DNA of 64,000 bases. It comes from Pectinophora gossypiella. Taxonomy: Eukaryota > Arthropoda > Insecta > Lepidoptera > Gelechiidae. The notes beneath the pieces are model-generated. The model ran no database searches. It was not told where the DNA came from and was given only the letters and a program-made list of their open reading frames with translations. The stretch is taken from assembly GCF_024362695.1 (NCBI RefSeq), contig NC_065417.1, positions 8,735,001 through 8,799,000 of the forward strand, read 5' to 3'. Shown here piece by piece: positions 21,261 through 30,765 of the stretch; position 1 is the stretch's first letter, and every line of letters starts with the position of its first letter. The translations under genes were made by a program, and so were the position numbers.

Positions 21261-22265
21261 TTAAGTTTGGTCGTTTATAATTGCTTCAGCAAATGAACTA
21301 TCACATTCCGTATTAATCAAAGGTTGATTATAGAATTTTGCGAAACAGATAGAGTTGCCAGTCCACCCAGCAGTTTTTTTAATTACATCAATAGCAACGC
21401 CGGACCTATTAGCCGCGGACGTGGCCGCGTGGCGGGTACTGTGCGCACTGAAGGTGCTCACGTCCACGCCACTCTTGCCTAATGTTTGTTTGATCCAGCG
21501 ACTAATGGTTTGTGGGCTGGCAGCATGCATCGGTTTTTTGAATGTAAGAATGAGTTTATTTGTATTGGCATTCCGAAGTTCGGAAGTCTTACTTATATAT
21601 GTACAGAGTGTCATTGCAGGGCAAATGGATTCTTTCTGTTTAAAAAAAGGAATAATCAGATTAGGATTATGCCTGTTCGGACGTGAAGTTTTAATAACTT
21701 CATTGATAGGTATAGTGATTTGAGAATCAGTAATATTTACTTCTTGAATATTAATTAATGATAACGTCTGGACTCGTTGTCCTGTTGACAACGCAAGTAG
21801 AGTTACTAATTTTTTTGTTAACATATTTAGATTTAATGATTCATTTGGGTATAATTTCGATAAGTATTCTAAAACAAGGTTAGGGTTCCATATTGCGTTA
21901 TATTTAGGGAACGTAGGTTTGATTCGAAATACTCCTTTAAAGAATCGACTAATGTTTTCATCATTTGATAATTTTTTACTAAGGATTAGTGATAAGGCTG
22001 ACCTAAAAGAATTAAGTGTACCATAGCTGGCACCTTTTTGGAAAATATGTGTAAAAAAATTTAGAATAAAGGCCACTGTAACATCATACAGATCAGTGTT
22101 GTGTAGTTGACAAAACTGGAACCATTGTTTTAAGGCTACATTATATTGTGATATTGTGTTTTTAGACAAGGAGTTAATCATAATATCGATGGTTTCGGTT
22201 GTAAAGTTGCGTTTTAAGTACGCTTGCCTGATAATATTGCACACGCCAGGGTAAGACTGCTCCAC
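21261..22265 (-). CDS. DIRS tyrosine recombinase
   Basis: A 334-residue protein expected to integrate the circular DNA copy by a phage-integrase-like mechanism in the nucleus. An N-terminal DNA-binding region (about 30-120, SAM-like) leads into the catalytic domain. The candidate catalytic residues are Arg164 (in STGQR), His275 and Arg278 (HSTR), Trp301 at the second-histidine position (AGWT) and nucleophile Tyr312 (KFYN). All are present and correctly spaced. Its start overlaps the 3' end of the RT-RNase H frame by 52 bp in another frame, suggesting coupled re-initiation or a separate mRNA. It ends 86 bp before the internal complementary region. Confidence 0.93.
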   Translation of the reverse strand: MEQSYPGVCNIIRQAYLKRNFTTETIDIMINSLSKNTISQYNVALKQWFQFCQLHNTDLYDVTVAFILNFFTHIFQKGASYGTLNSFRSALSLILSKKLSNDENISRFFKGVFRIKPTFPKYNAIWNPNLVLEYLSKLYPNESLNLNMLTKKLVTLLALSTGQRVQTLSLINIQEVNITDSQITIPINEVIKTSRPNRHNPNLIIPFFKQKESICPAMTLCTYISKTSELRNANTNKLILTFKKPMHAASPQTISRWIKQTLGKSGVDVSTFSAHSTRHAATSAANRSGVAIDVIKKTAGWTGNSICFAKFYNQPLINTECDSSFAEAIINDQT

Positions 22266-24082
22266 AACGGGTGTTGCTCTCTGAAAGGAGAGAGTAATAG
22301 ATTTTTATTAGGCGTAAGGTAAATTACATCAGATATAGTTAATGATTTGAACAGGGGATACCAGGGTTGACTAGGCCAATTTGGAACTATAAAAATGCCA
22401 GTTGCTTTGTCGTTCACTATTTTTCGAAGACATTTTAAAATCAGTGCAAATGGTGGGAAACTATAAAAGAAATATTGATCCCATTTAACAGTAAACGCAT
22501 CGATTTCATGGGCTCCAGGATCTCGTTTCCATGATATATACCATTGACATTTATAATTTAATCGGGATGCGAAAAGGTCTATATCAGGTAACCCGAATTT
22601 TTTTGTGAGTCTATTGTAATGTTCTAAATTAAGACTCCACTCAGTGTCGATGTTGGTGTGTCTAGAAGCCTGATCAGCGTCTGTATTATCCCGAGATCTA
22701 ATGTAGGAAGCGAAGACGTGAATGTTCCTGTGTTCACACCACTGCCATATATCCCTGGTAATTTTGTTTAAATGAGGGAATTGTATTCCACCCATTTTAT
22801 TTATATATGCAATGGCAGTGGTGTTATCAATTCTGAGTAGGACATTGATATCCTTTGAGCTTCGACAGAATGATTTTAATCCTAAAAAGGCTGCAAGCAG
22901 CTCAAGATAATTTATATGATTGCTGGATTCTTCCAGTGACCAGTGTCCTCTAGCCACCTCACCATTGCACACCGCTCCCCAACCAGTTAAAGATGAATCG
23001 GTGTAGATTTCTAATTCATAATTATTTTTATTGATCGAATTACTAGCTTTATATGAAAGTTCGGACCACCATGAAAAGTCCTCTTGCAAATGTGATTTTA
23101 TTGGCATTAGGATATCGTAATTACCATTTGATGTATCAAGTGCTAAAAATTTTTCACGTTCAAAATTTTTGATGTACATCCACCCATAAGCTACAGCAGG
23201 GCAGGCCGCTGTTAAGGTACCGATAAATTTGGCAAAATTTCGAACAGTAGTACTACATTTGTGTTTTAATTTTCGAACTAAATTTGTAATTTTTTCGATT
23301 TTCTCTTCAGGTAACTCTAAAACCATTGTTATAGAATTAATGTTAAAACCTAAAAACTTGCATACTTGCTTTGGATCCGTGCAACTTTTTTCAAAATTAA
23401 TTACGAATCCTAAATTTTGTAAAGTTTTAGTGACAGTTTTGACTGTATTTAGGCATGATTCATAATCAGAGCCTATGCATAGAATGTCATCCAAATATGC
23501 GATCAAAGTATGGCCTTGACTTCGAAGTAACGTAAGAAATGGTTTTAAAAGCTTTGTAAACACAAAAGGCGCAGAACTAAGTCCATAAGGTAAACAATTA
23601 AATTCATATAATTGATCTAATCTAAATCTTAAATATTTCCTATGCGAAGGATGGATGGGAATTAGAAAGTATGCTTCCTTCAAGTCTATTGTGGCCATAT
23701 ATGAGCCGGGGGAAATTAGTCTTATAGCCGTGCGTGTATCTTCCATTTTAAAATGGTCAGTATAAACGAACTTATTTAGTTTTTTCAAGTTAAGTATAAA
23801 TCGGTAGCCGCCAGTACTTTTGGGAGTCAGGAAAACCGAAGAAATAAACTGATTTTTCATGTCATTACAGGGTGAGATTGCACCTAATAGAAGTAGTTTT
23901 TCAATAGATTTTGTCATTTCTTTTTCTGAATAAGAGGGATTTGTAGGTTCATATACTTGGCATACTTCTGCAATGAAAGGTATTTTATATCCTCTGACAT
24001 ATGACAGAATAACAGGATCATCAGTAATTGTTAGCCAATTATGAAGAAAATACTGAATACGTCCAGCGTGAGGTACCTCTAT
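22214..24082 (-). CDS. DIRS reverse transcriptase - RNase H polyprotein
   Basis: This protein copies element RNA into DNA and degrades the RNA. The first in-frame ATG is at 23917 (567 codons). The conserved N-terminal block (VPHAGRIQYFLHNW, then DDPVIL..V.GYKIPF) lies upstream in the same open frame, so the domain begins at or before 24082. Counting from the ATG, polymerase motifs are IDLKEAY (Asp78) and YLDD (141-144). RNase H follows with Asp307 (YTDSS), Glu339 (YLEL), Asp363 (RIDN) and Asp413/415 (NTDADQASR). The C-terminal region (about 440-567, IDLFASR.N, SWKRDPGA, VPNWPSQPWYP) matches the segment described as methyltransferase-like in DIRS elements. I cannot confirm that activity. Confidence 0.93.
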   Translation of the reverse strand: MEVPHAGRIQYFLHNWLTITDDPVILSYVRGYKIPFIAEVCQVYEPTNPSYSEKEMTKSIEKLLLLGAISPCNDMKNQFISSVFLTPKSTGGYRFILNLKKLNKFVYTDHFKMEDTRTAIRLISPGSYMATIDLKEAYFLIPIHPSHRKYLRFRLDQLYEFNCLPYGLSSAPFVFTKLLKPFLTLLRSQGHTLIAYLDDILCIGSDYESCLNTVKTVTKTLQNLGFVINFEKSCTDPKQVCKFLGFNINSITMVLELPEEKIEKITNLVRKLKHKCSTTVRNFAKFIGTLTAACPAVAYGWMYIKNFEREKFLALDTSNGNYDILMPIKSHLQEDFSWWSELSYKASNSINKNNYELEIYTDSSLTGWGAVCNGEVARGHWSLEESSNHINYLELLAAFLGLKSFCRSSKDINVLLRIDNTTAIAYINKMGGIQFPHLNKITRDIWQWCEHRNIHVFASYIRSRDNTDADQASRHTNIDTEWSLNLEHYNRLTKKFGLPDIDLFASRLNYKCQWYISWKRDPGAHEIDAFTVKWDQYFFYSFPPFALILKCLRKIVNDKATGIFIVPNWPSQPWYPLFKSLTISDVIYLTPNKNLLLSPFREQHPLWSSLTLACAILSGKRT

Positions 24083-25494
24083 TTGCGACGGCGGTCCTGC
24101 ATTCGACCGGAATGAGCACCCCGGCCGCGCGGCTGGTTGGTGGTGGCCCTCCTCGTCGAGGTCGACGTCTGTGACTCGTGGTACTTGGGTGCTGGCTTCG
24201 CATTGGCCGGCAGTCGAGGAGGGGCTCGGTAGTTTCCCGAGAATGTTGTATTTTTACGTTGAAACGATTGCTGGGGCGGAGCGGATTTTTTAATTTGTTG
24301 GCTAGATCTCTCGATATCTTTTGTATTTTTAATACTTTCACTTAATCTTTCCCCAAACAAAAAGGAGTCTCTTTTAACTCCTTGTATGGTACTCCAGAAT
24401 CTTTTATCTAATAGCGGTACTATCAATTTACGACGATTATTGGTTTCATCGTGATGTAGATCTAATAGAACTTGCGCTATTTCTGAAATCCTTTTTATGG
24501 TTTCAAGCTTTTCCAAATCCGTGTTAATAAGGTCCTTCGTGAGGTTTACCAAGCCAGCTAGACCGGATCCAAGTTGGTTCTGAGATTTTTCGAGTCTTTT
24601 ATCTCGATTTTTTGCAGCTTCGGATAAAACTGCAGCCACCTCAGGGTTTAATTTCGGGGCATGCGCCAAAGTAAAGTTCTCTGGGACAAGCATCTTTTCA
24701 ATCAATGTGACTTTGTGCTCTTTTGTCAAGCCGTCTAGTAAAATATTACCCCAGCGTTCAGAGATCTCACTAGGGATTTTTTCTCCTAGAGGTCGTTCTG
24801 ATATTTTGGCTACGCCAAGAACCGAAAGTATTTCTTGTGGCACATCGGATGTCGATGGTTGGCTCTGATTGAGGGTCTCGAAGTTAGTCGGTTGTGTTTC
24901 AGAAGGCGTAATAACTTCTGGTATGTCAGCATCTTCTACTGGCTGTAGCGATTGGTCTTGCGATATTTTGCTTACAATAGATTGTGGTCTATTTGAATAA
25001 TCATCCACCTCATTTTCTAATTCATAATCCGCATTACGTCTGCTATCGTCAGCAGAATATTCTGCATCTGATCGGTAATCTTCTGAAGAAGATGTATTTA
25101 AGGATTCTGAACGTGTGCGCCTGCGTCGTCGTTCTGAAATAACGTACGCATAATTACTTTCTGGGCAGTATCACGTACTACCACTTTAGGAAAGTAGTAA
25201 TTTATGTTCCTGGATAATATCACGTATCACCACTTTAAGGAACAACATGGTCGTACATCACTATCAGGATAGCATCTCGTGCTACCACGTTAAGATAGTA
25301 AAATATGCTTAACCGTTATTTGAAACTATAGTACTTGCATAATTGAATGAGAGAATAAAAATTCTAAACGTAGGTAGTTGTAGGTACAAGGAAAAAAAGT
25401 ACTCACCGGCATGTTCCCTTAGACTTTTTTCTACTAAACGACGAATTTTCTTGCTGATATGTTTATCATCACGTTTGTGTTTTCGTTTACCCAT
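24079..25494 (-). CDS. DIRS gag-like protein, two exons
   Basis: Exon 1 (25494-25407) starts MGKRKHKRDD and is 29 codons plus one base. Exon 2 (25133-24079) starts in an arginine run (ERRRRRTRSES). Joining at the donor CCG/GTGAGT and acceptor TTTCAG/AA restores one frame of about 380 residues. The unspliced exon 2 frame has no ATG near its start. The N-terminus is basic, the middle is acidic/Ser-rich then helical, and the C-terminus is Gly/Arg-rich (NQPRGRGAHSGR), suiting RNA binding. No zinc knuckle is visible. Its last codons overlap the upstream part of the RT frame. Confidence 0.75.
25134..25406 (-). other. Putative 273-bp intron in the DIRS gag gene
   Basis: On the minus strand it begins GTGAGTAC and ends TTATTTCAG. 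It contains in-frame stops in the downstream gag frame, including a TGA shortly before the acceptor. It also contains short imperfect repeats of a TATCACGTA..ACCACTTTA block (25168-25290). Confidence 0.7.
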
Positions 25495-25593
25495 ACTTAG
25501 GAATCTCTTATCAAACAAACAAAAGTTTAAGAAGAAAAACAAAACAAAAAGATTCACGAATGTTGGTTAATTTACAAAACTTGTTTTTTACTA

Positions 25594-25598
25594 ACTGA
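25594..25598 (-). promoter_or_regulatory. Possible initiator (TCAGT) of the DIRS transcript
   Basis: The arthropod initiator core TCAGT lies just inside the left terminal repeat and about 100 bp upstream of the gag ATG. Position fits a start site, but no TATA or DPE element is clear. Confidence 0.25.
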
Positions 25599-25625
25599 GT
25601 GACGTGTAGACGATGCAAGAAACGA

Positions 25626-25785
25626 AAAACGAATGAAATGACAGCGGCGCGAATGAGTGAACCAGTAACGACTTCAATGATTTTTTTTTTCTCTATTTAG
25701 AATCTGGCTTCTATTCAGCCTCTCTAAACAGTGTGATAGACGATGCAGTAAATTGAAGAACGGACTACATGGTATGTTAAATCTC
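25626..25785 (-). repeat. DIRS left inverted terminal repeat
   Basis: The exact inverse of 20762-20921 over 160 bp. The outer extension to 25809 is represented in the internal complementary region. Confidence 0.92.
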
Positions 25786-25809
25786 GAGGATGCAACATTG
25801 AAGTATAAT

Positions 25810-25963
25810 ACGATATTGGCGCTTACGTAATTTTGCTTTTCCAGTGACGACATCATTTTTTTGGTAATCTGCTTGCCTTCAAAGAGGGGATGATAACTTT
25901 CAAGGTGAAGTTTTAGGAAAGGGAAACCGTGTTACCTCGAATTTAACGCGAGCAAAAGCTAGT
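25810..25963 (+). mobile_element. Helitron-like element, right part
   Basis: It ends in ACGCGAGCAAAAGCTAGT, comparable with the end of the element at 15150-15817. It continues the element that begins at 20231. The DIRS copy lies between the two parts. Confidence 0.5.
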
Positions 25964-26547
25964 AAGTAATATAGTTGAACAGAGGCTCAGGACACCCAGA
26001 GAAAAGCGCTCCGAAGCAATTTTTTTTATTTTCTCTGTATATCTAACCCTTTTAGCACTGAAATAGGGAACACGATTGATGAAAAGAGGGTCGTTCTTAC
26101 AGCTTTACGTCATAGGCTATAACACGCACTGAACCATTAACATCGTACCATCTGTCTTTCAGGGTAGACAAAGAGAATGTAGCTCCAGTTCCGGACATAG
26201 CACATTCCACCAACAGAATGGGGCCCTCATACGAATAAAGCTGTCTCATACGATAATTACGAATGCATCCAGCGCACTGCGCTAGAAAATGACTGAGCAA
26301 TTACATCCATTGTTTCATAAGAGTTCCACCACATGCTCTCATGCACTTCCGACATTGTGGAATGTCTTTTTAAACTTATGTCGCTTGGGTTAATCAGGAA
26401 GGACCATTACAGTACTTTTGCTTCACAATTCGGAGTATTTTTTTATTTATTCTGAAATGATTCTATTCTGATCTACGTCAACCACTCTACTAATATGATA
26501 CATTTATATGTATCATATTAGTTGCAAGTATCATCCCGTGATCATGG
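25964..26547 (-). other. Stretch with decayed open frame, possible exon remnant
   Basis: The minus frame 26300-26097 (67 codons) reads with ordinary amino-acid composition (SYEGPILLVECAMSGTGATF, then LKDRWYDVNG). Directly upstream two other frames (from about 26370) also look protein-like (CRKCMRACGG; MSEVHESMWW) but are broken by stops. It could be a decayed transposon gene. I recognise no family. A perfect 12-bp hairpin AATATGATACAT/ATGTATCATATT lies at 26492-26519. Confidence 0.3.
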
Positions 26548-26632
26548 CACTTGCAACAGTGTCGAAATATCGGGAGTCTCATATCCCCATTTAAACGCGG
26601 TAAGAACCCGTTATTATGTGCTTTAATTAGAT
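26548..26632. mobile_element. Single arm of the palindromic MITE seen at 47499-47795
   Basis: ACTTGCAACAGTGTCGAAAT, ATCGGGAGTCTCATATCC and CGCGGTAAGAACCCGTTATT match the right arm of the complete copy. Confidence 0.6.
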
Positions 26633-26997
26633 AGATGGATATTGTAAAAGGTTTATTTACGCCTATAGTAACATAACATGTTTTATCACGGCGAACACCT
26701 CGACATTTTGTTCCGCAGTTTATTGTGAAAATTGTTCAATAAATTGAGATAATGGGAAAATTGCGGGCGACATTTACGAATCAAAGACATCGGTTGGTCT
26801 TTTCTGAGAAACTCAAGGTTGACTCGTTATTGCATTTTCAGTAGCAAACGCGCGGTTGTAAATGTCACTCCTTACCAACCTTTTAGAATATAATATGTTT
26901 AGGGCTAGATAGACAACACATTTGTTTACAAATTTTCCTCCTCTATGCCTCTCTCGTTTACTTCACCTAAGTTTTCAATAAATCAAGAATCACCATT
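26633..26997. other. No gene recognised
   Basis: AT-rich sequence with no frame of note. Confidence 0.3.
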
Positions 26998-27347
26998 CTT
27001 AATAATCATCTCCCTAGCATTAACTCGTTTTGTCACAGGGTCCGCTTACCTAACCTGAAGATTTGACAGGCCCGGTATTTTACAGAAACGACTGCCTGTC
27101 TGATCTTCCAACCCGCGAAGGGAAAACCAGCCTTACAACTTTAGGTCACATACCTCCGAAAATGCATTTCGGGGAAATGTGGGTTTCCTCACGATGTTAT
27201 CCTTCACCGCTGAGCACGGGATAATCACTTATGATCCAAACATGAATTCGAAAACAAATTCGATATTGGTTTAGGCCCGTGCTGGATTCGAACCTACGAC
27301 CTCAAAGTGAGAGGCAAGCGTTTTACCAACTGGGCTACCACGGCTCT
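26998..27347 (-). mobile_element. Full-length tRNA-derived SINE (CATGAATTCG body family)
   Basis: Plus sense: CATTAACTCGTTTTGTCACA, CTGAAGATTTGACAGGCC, ACCCGCGAAGGGAAAACCAG, ACATGAATTCGAAAAC, then head complement GGATTCGAACCTACGACCTC and CCAACTGGGCTACCACGGC. Confidence 0.8.
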
Positions 27348-27995
27348 CGGTACGAATCACCATTCTTTATAATAGTATCAAATATCGATAATACTCTAAG
27401 AAATTAATAATAATAACTTATTATCAATGTATCTACTATTTTAATCCCCATACACTCTAGAAAACCTAGAATTCTCCACGATGCTTGTCATACCGAGCAT
27501 GTCGTACAAACAGACATAATGAAATCCTGTTTAATGTGATAGGCTACTACTACTTCTAGGTCCTCTAGTAAGATGACCTAGACTAGACCATGGGGTCTAG
27601 AATTACCTGTTATCTCACTCTTTATACTCGTAGTTGTTGTTTGCCAAAGGCATTGCTTGTATGAGTATACGAATGTAATGTATGTCGAGTCAGCTGTATA
27701 CCAGCTTCCAGCATTCCAGTTAAGCTTTTTATCAAATATAAGTCCGCAAAATGTAATATACACTTTTGCCAATCACGTTTTACGGCGAATGAGTCGATAA
27801 CCCTAAAAGCTTTGGCATGTCGACGACAAGGCATTACAGTATATTTCTCGTAAAATCTTGATTTGATGGAGTACCTACGGTGTAAAATATGTCCCACATT
27901 TTTATTTTTACTTCTACTTTCTTTACACGATGTGATTATGTGTCAAATGTCTTGTACGAAACATTGATCAGAATTTTGTTACGACAGAAAGTTGG
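27348..27995. other. No gene recognised
   Basis: Overlapping minus frames (27578-27897) have no recognisable content. Confidence 0.35.
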
Positions 27996-28243
27996 TTGCC
28001 TACGGCATTGAGTTAGTAATGTTTAAAAATCTTAAAGGTCGATTTAGACCAAACGAGTATGCTCATTCTATAAAGGAGAGGCAGAGACAAGAATACACCA
28101 AAATAATACTCTAGATCTATTGCCTACGATATTTGGTTAGTAATGTATAAAAATCTTAAAGGTCGATTTAGACCAAACGAGTATGCTCATTCTATAAAGG
28201 AGAGGCAGAGACAAGAATACACCAAAATAATGCTCTAGATCTA
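27996..28243. repeat. 124-bp tandem duplication
   Basis: Units 27996-28119 and 28120-28243 are nearly identical from TCTTAAAGGTCGATTTAGAC to CTCTAGATCTAT. Differences cluster in the first 40 bp (GGCATTGAGTT against ATATTTGGTT). Confidence 0.9.
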
Positions 28244-29257
28244 TATTCGTGTGGTCTAAACCCACCTTAAGAATGTTACTTTGCGTGCAAAGTTAATTTA
28301 AATTCTCGTTATTGCATAACATTGACGAAGTTTGCGGCTTGAACGCAGAAGCCGAGTTAGATTAAAAGTATAAAGACCCTCATGAAATTATAATTTAATT
28401 TTTCCGAGGAACTTATTCTTTGAAGTATCATGTTAAGAATACGTAAGGCGTAAGGTTGATTGCGCGAGGAACATGGTAACTTGAGCGCCTCAAAGAACAT
28501 GCAGTGCCTCCTTAAGTAGAATGATAAATGGCGTGGTACTTTTGTACCTATTTTATTTTTAATTAACATCCCATAAAATCCCGGCAATCCTACACACTTT
28601 CATACTTTTGCTATCCGAATTTAATTGTTACGTGTTTCACGCGTATATATGTTTGTGGAATACTTATATCCATTTATCGAAACATTCCATAGGTTTATTG
28701 GATATTCATAAATGAGGCGACTAACGATACCTAAGTTTTGTTTTCATAAATTCAAAATGGCGCCGTTAAAATACAAAATATCGATGGAGACGAACAAAAA
28801 ACTGTTTAACATTATTTTGAGTAGCATATCATTGGATAGGTCTTTCAAAATAAAGTAGACATTTCTTAGACAATTTTAAGAGTTTATATACAGCCCGAAA
28901 GTTATGCAGGTAAGGTAACCTTAATAGACATCTGTAAAACGTCATCAAAACAAAACGTGTTTGTGGGTAGATAAAACCAGAAATTAAACACATCTGAAAA
29001 GTTATCAATGTAAAATTGTACATATTAAACAACAAAAAATATTTTTATAAAAATAAAACCAACAACTGAATTGAATTGAATTTTAAGTGAACTAAAAAAC
29101 GAAGTATACAAGATGATATGTAGGAAAATAGTATGGATATCCTTTTTACCTAAGTAATTGCAGTCGGAGGCACACGATACATGTAGCTAGTACTTCTTCT
29201 AGCCGCAACAGGTTCACACCTAAACACAAATCCAACGCCTCCGAGTGCGATTGATTG
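28244..29257. other. 1-kb stretch with no gene recognised
   Basis: The two minus frames of about 70 codons (28357-28587, 28829-29035) look like random AT-rich translation. No repeat is recognised. Confidence 0.35.
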
Positions 29258-29355
29258 AGTCTTCTATCACGTGCGTTATGAGGTTGATTATCAACCTCAT
29301 CAACCCTGGTGTCAGGGTTATTATTGAGCCACCAAAGACCCCTCAGAAAGGCTCA
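29258..29355 (-). mobile_element. 3' end of tRNA-derived SINE (GAAGAAG family)
   Basis: Plus sense: TTATGAGGTTGATTATCAAC, CCTGGTGTCAGGGTTATTAT, TGAGCCACCAAAGACCCCT. The head is missing. Confidence 0.65.
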
Positions 29356-29559
29356 GAAAATTGATTGAGTAAAAAGTGAAAGTTTCCATTACTTTGTAGT
29401 TGTTTTTCTACATCATCTTGTTTTAAACGCTCATCTTGTTATAAAGGAGCGCTGATCAGGCGAGAAGGAAAAAAAACAGTCAAAAACGTTTTTAGAAGAA
29501 TATTAAAAATATAGCATTATCTTAATTATTTATTCTTGTGGAGGAAGCGAGAGAAGTAT

Positions 29560-30765
29560 ATTCATATTCATATTCATAATTTATTGGTAATAATTCGTAT
29601 TACATGTCAAGATAAAAATTAGTCACATTACAATATTAAAAATTAAAATAAAATTGTTACATCAATACATTCATACAAATAATGTACCTACACAATATTT
29701 GAACTGTACTGTCCAGTACCTAATTATCTAAATTACAAATTAATAAATTCATCGTAACTGTAGAACGTGTGCTCAAGAAGCCAACGTTTGAGTCGCGATT
29801 TAAAACAAGGTATAGACGGTGCGTCAGTGACGTGTGTCGGCAGTTTATTGTACACCGACGGGCCCATGACGTGGGTCAGCCGATCGGACTTTGCGAGTCT
29901 GTGACGAACACCTACCAGTCTACCACCACTCCGCAGGTTGCGTCCATGCACCTCCCTAGCCGTTATGTATTCGTCTAGGTTACAGCGCACATAAGTGGCT
30001 ACCTGCAGCACGACTATGGACGGCAGTGTCAGGATACCCAGAGACCTAAATAGCGGCTTTGCGGACGTATCTTTTGGCACCTGTACAATAGCCCTGACGG
30101 CTCTCTTCTGCATGCGGAAGACTCGCTCCCAGTCAGCAGCGCGTCCCCACAGCTCTGCGCCGTATTGTACGAGCGAATGCACAGTGGCAAAGTAACTTGA
30201 GCGGACTACATTTTTGGGCACAACTCTCGCTAGCCTTCGGAGTGCGAAGCATGCGCTCCCTATCCTTTTGCAAAGCTTCTCGATATGTGCTTCCCATTTT
30301 AAGCCGCGATCTAATTCAAAGCCCAAAAATGTAGTTGCTTGCACCTGCTCTATTTTTGTATTGTCTACAAAAACCGTCAAGTCCCTCGGGTATCTTCCAC
30401 CAAGATGAAAATGGAGAAAGTGTGTCTTTTTTAGGTTTAACGCGAGCCCGTTGCCACGGAAGTATTGGGCTAACTGGGTCGCCGCCTCATTCAGTTTCTG
30501 CTCAAGCTCGTTAATAGTGGGTGAGCAGATTACACCGGCAACATCGTCCGCATACATGAGGATTTCCCCTGCTGTGACTGCCTCGGGAAGATCGTTGAGG
30601 AGCAGCGAGAACAGAATGTTAGAGACGGATGACCCCTGCGCTACACCCATCGACGTGGTTAGTGGTACTGACCTCACTCTCCCTCCATCGCTCACGACTA
30701 CTTGTGACCGGTCGTGAAGAATGTCGGTTAGCAGTGCATGTGCCCGTCCAACTATATCAAGCTCT
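29560..30765 (-). mobile_element. 5'-truncated LINE with reverse-transcriptase ORF and (TATGAA)n tail
   Basis: It contains the last part of ORF2, a 3' UTR and a tail of TATGAA repeats (complement at 29561-29582). The 5' breakpoint is near 30755-30765, where ACTATATCAAG occurs twice (30751-30761 and 30768-30778). Confidence 0.8.
29733..30695 (-). CDS. LINE reverse transcriptase, C-terminal part (5'-truncated)
   Basis: The 320 residues from the first ATG correspond to the downstream half of a non-LTR retrotransposon polymerase. Motif GVAQGSSVSNILFSLLLNDL (17-36) and the catalytic YADD (48-51) are followed by the thumb (LNLKKTHFLHF near 85, FLGFELDRGLKW near 123) and the C-terminal RAVRAIVQVP...LFRSLGILTLPS region. 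The open frame continues upstream of the ATG (IVGRAHALLTDIL) to the truncation at about 30760. The endonuclease and first polymerase motifs are missing, so the copy is inactive. It most resembles the Jockey/CR1/Daphne group, but I cannot fix the clade. Confidence 0.85.
   Translation of the reverse strand: MSDGGRVRSVPLTTSMGVAQGSSVSNILFSLLLNDLPEAVTAGEILMYADDVAGVICSPTINELEQKLNEAATQLAQYFRGNGLALNLKKTHFLHFHLGGRYPRDLTVFVDNTKIEQVQATTFLGFELDRGLKWEAHIEKLCKRIGSACFALRRLARVVPKNVVRSSYFATVHSLVQYGAELWGRAADWERVFRMQKRAVRAIVQVPKDTSAKPLFRSLGILTLPSIVVLQVATYVRCNLDEYITAREVHGRNLRSGGRLVGVRHRLAKSDRLTHVMGPSVYNKLPTHVTDAPSIPCFKSRLKRWLLEHTFYSYDEFINL

Larger units (their letters stand above)
20696..25809 (-). mobile_element. 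DIRS-type tyrosine-recombinase retrotransposon, nearly intact
   Basis: A 5.1-kb element. On the minus strand the order is left inverted terminal repeat, gag (two exons), RT-RNase H, tyrosine recombinase, internal complementary region, right inverted terminal repeat. Known DIRS elements copy RNA through a circular DNA intermediate and integrate with a tyrosine recombinase. Accordingly there is no integrase, no LTR and no obvious target-site duplication. All three frames are open with catalytic residues present, so the copy may be young. Boundaries are set by the outermost bases represented in the internal complementary region. Confidence 0.92.

Noticed and set aside
24039..24341. 100-codon minus ORF in the DIRS element
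   Set aside because: It is the third frame under the end of gag and the start of RT. The protein evidence supports the other two frames.
29769..30717. Four plus-strand ORFs of 64-88 codons
   Set aside because: They are antisense shadows of the LINE reverse transcriptase on minus.
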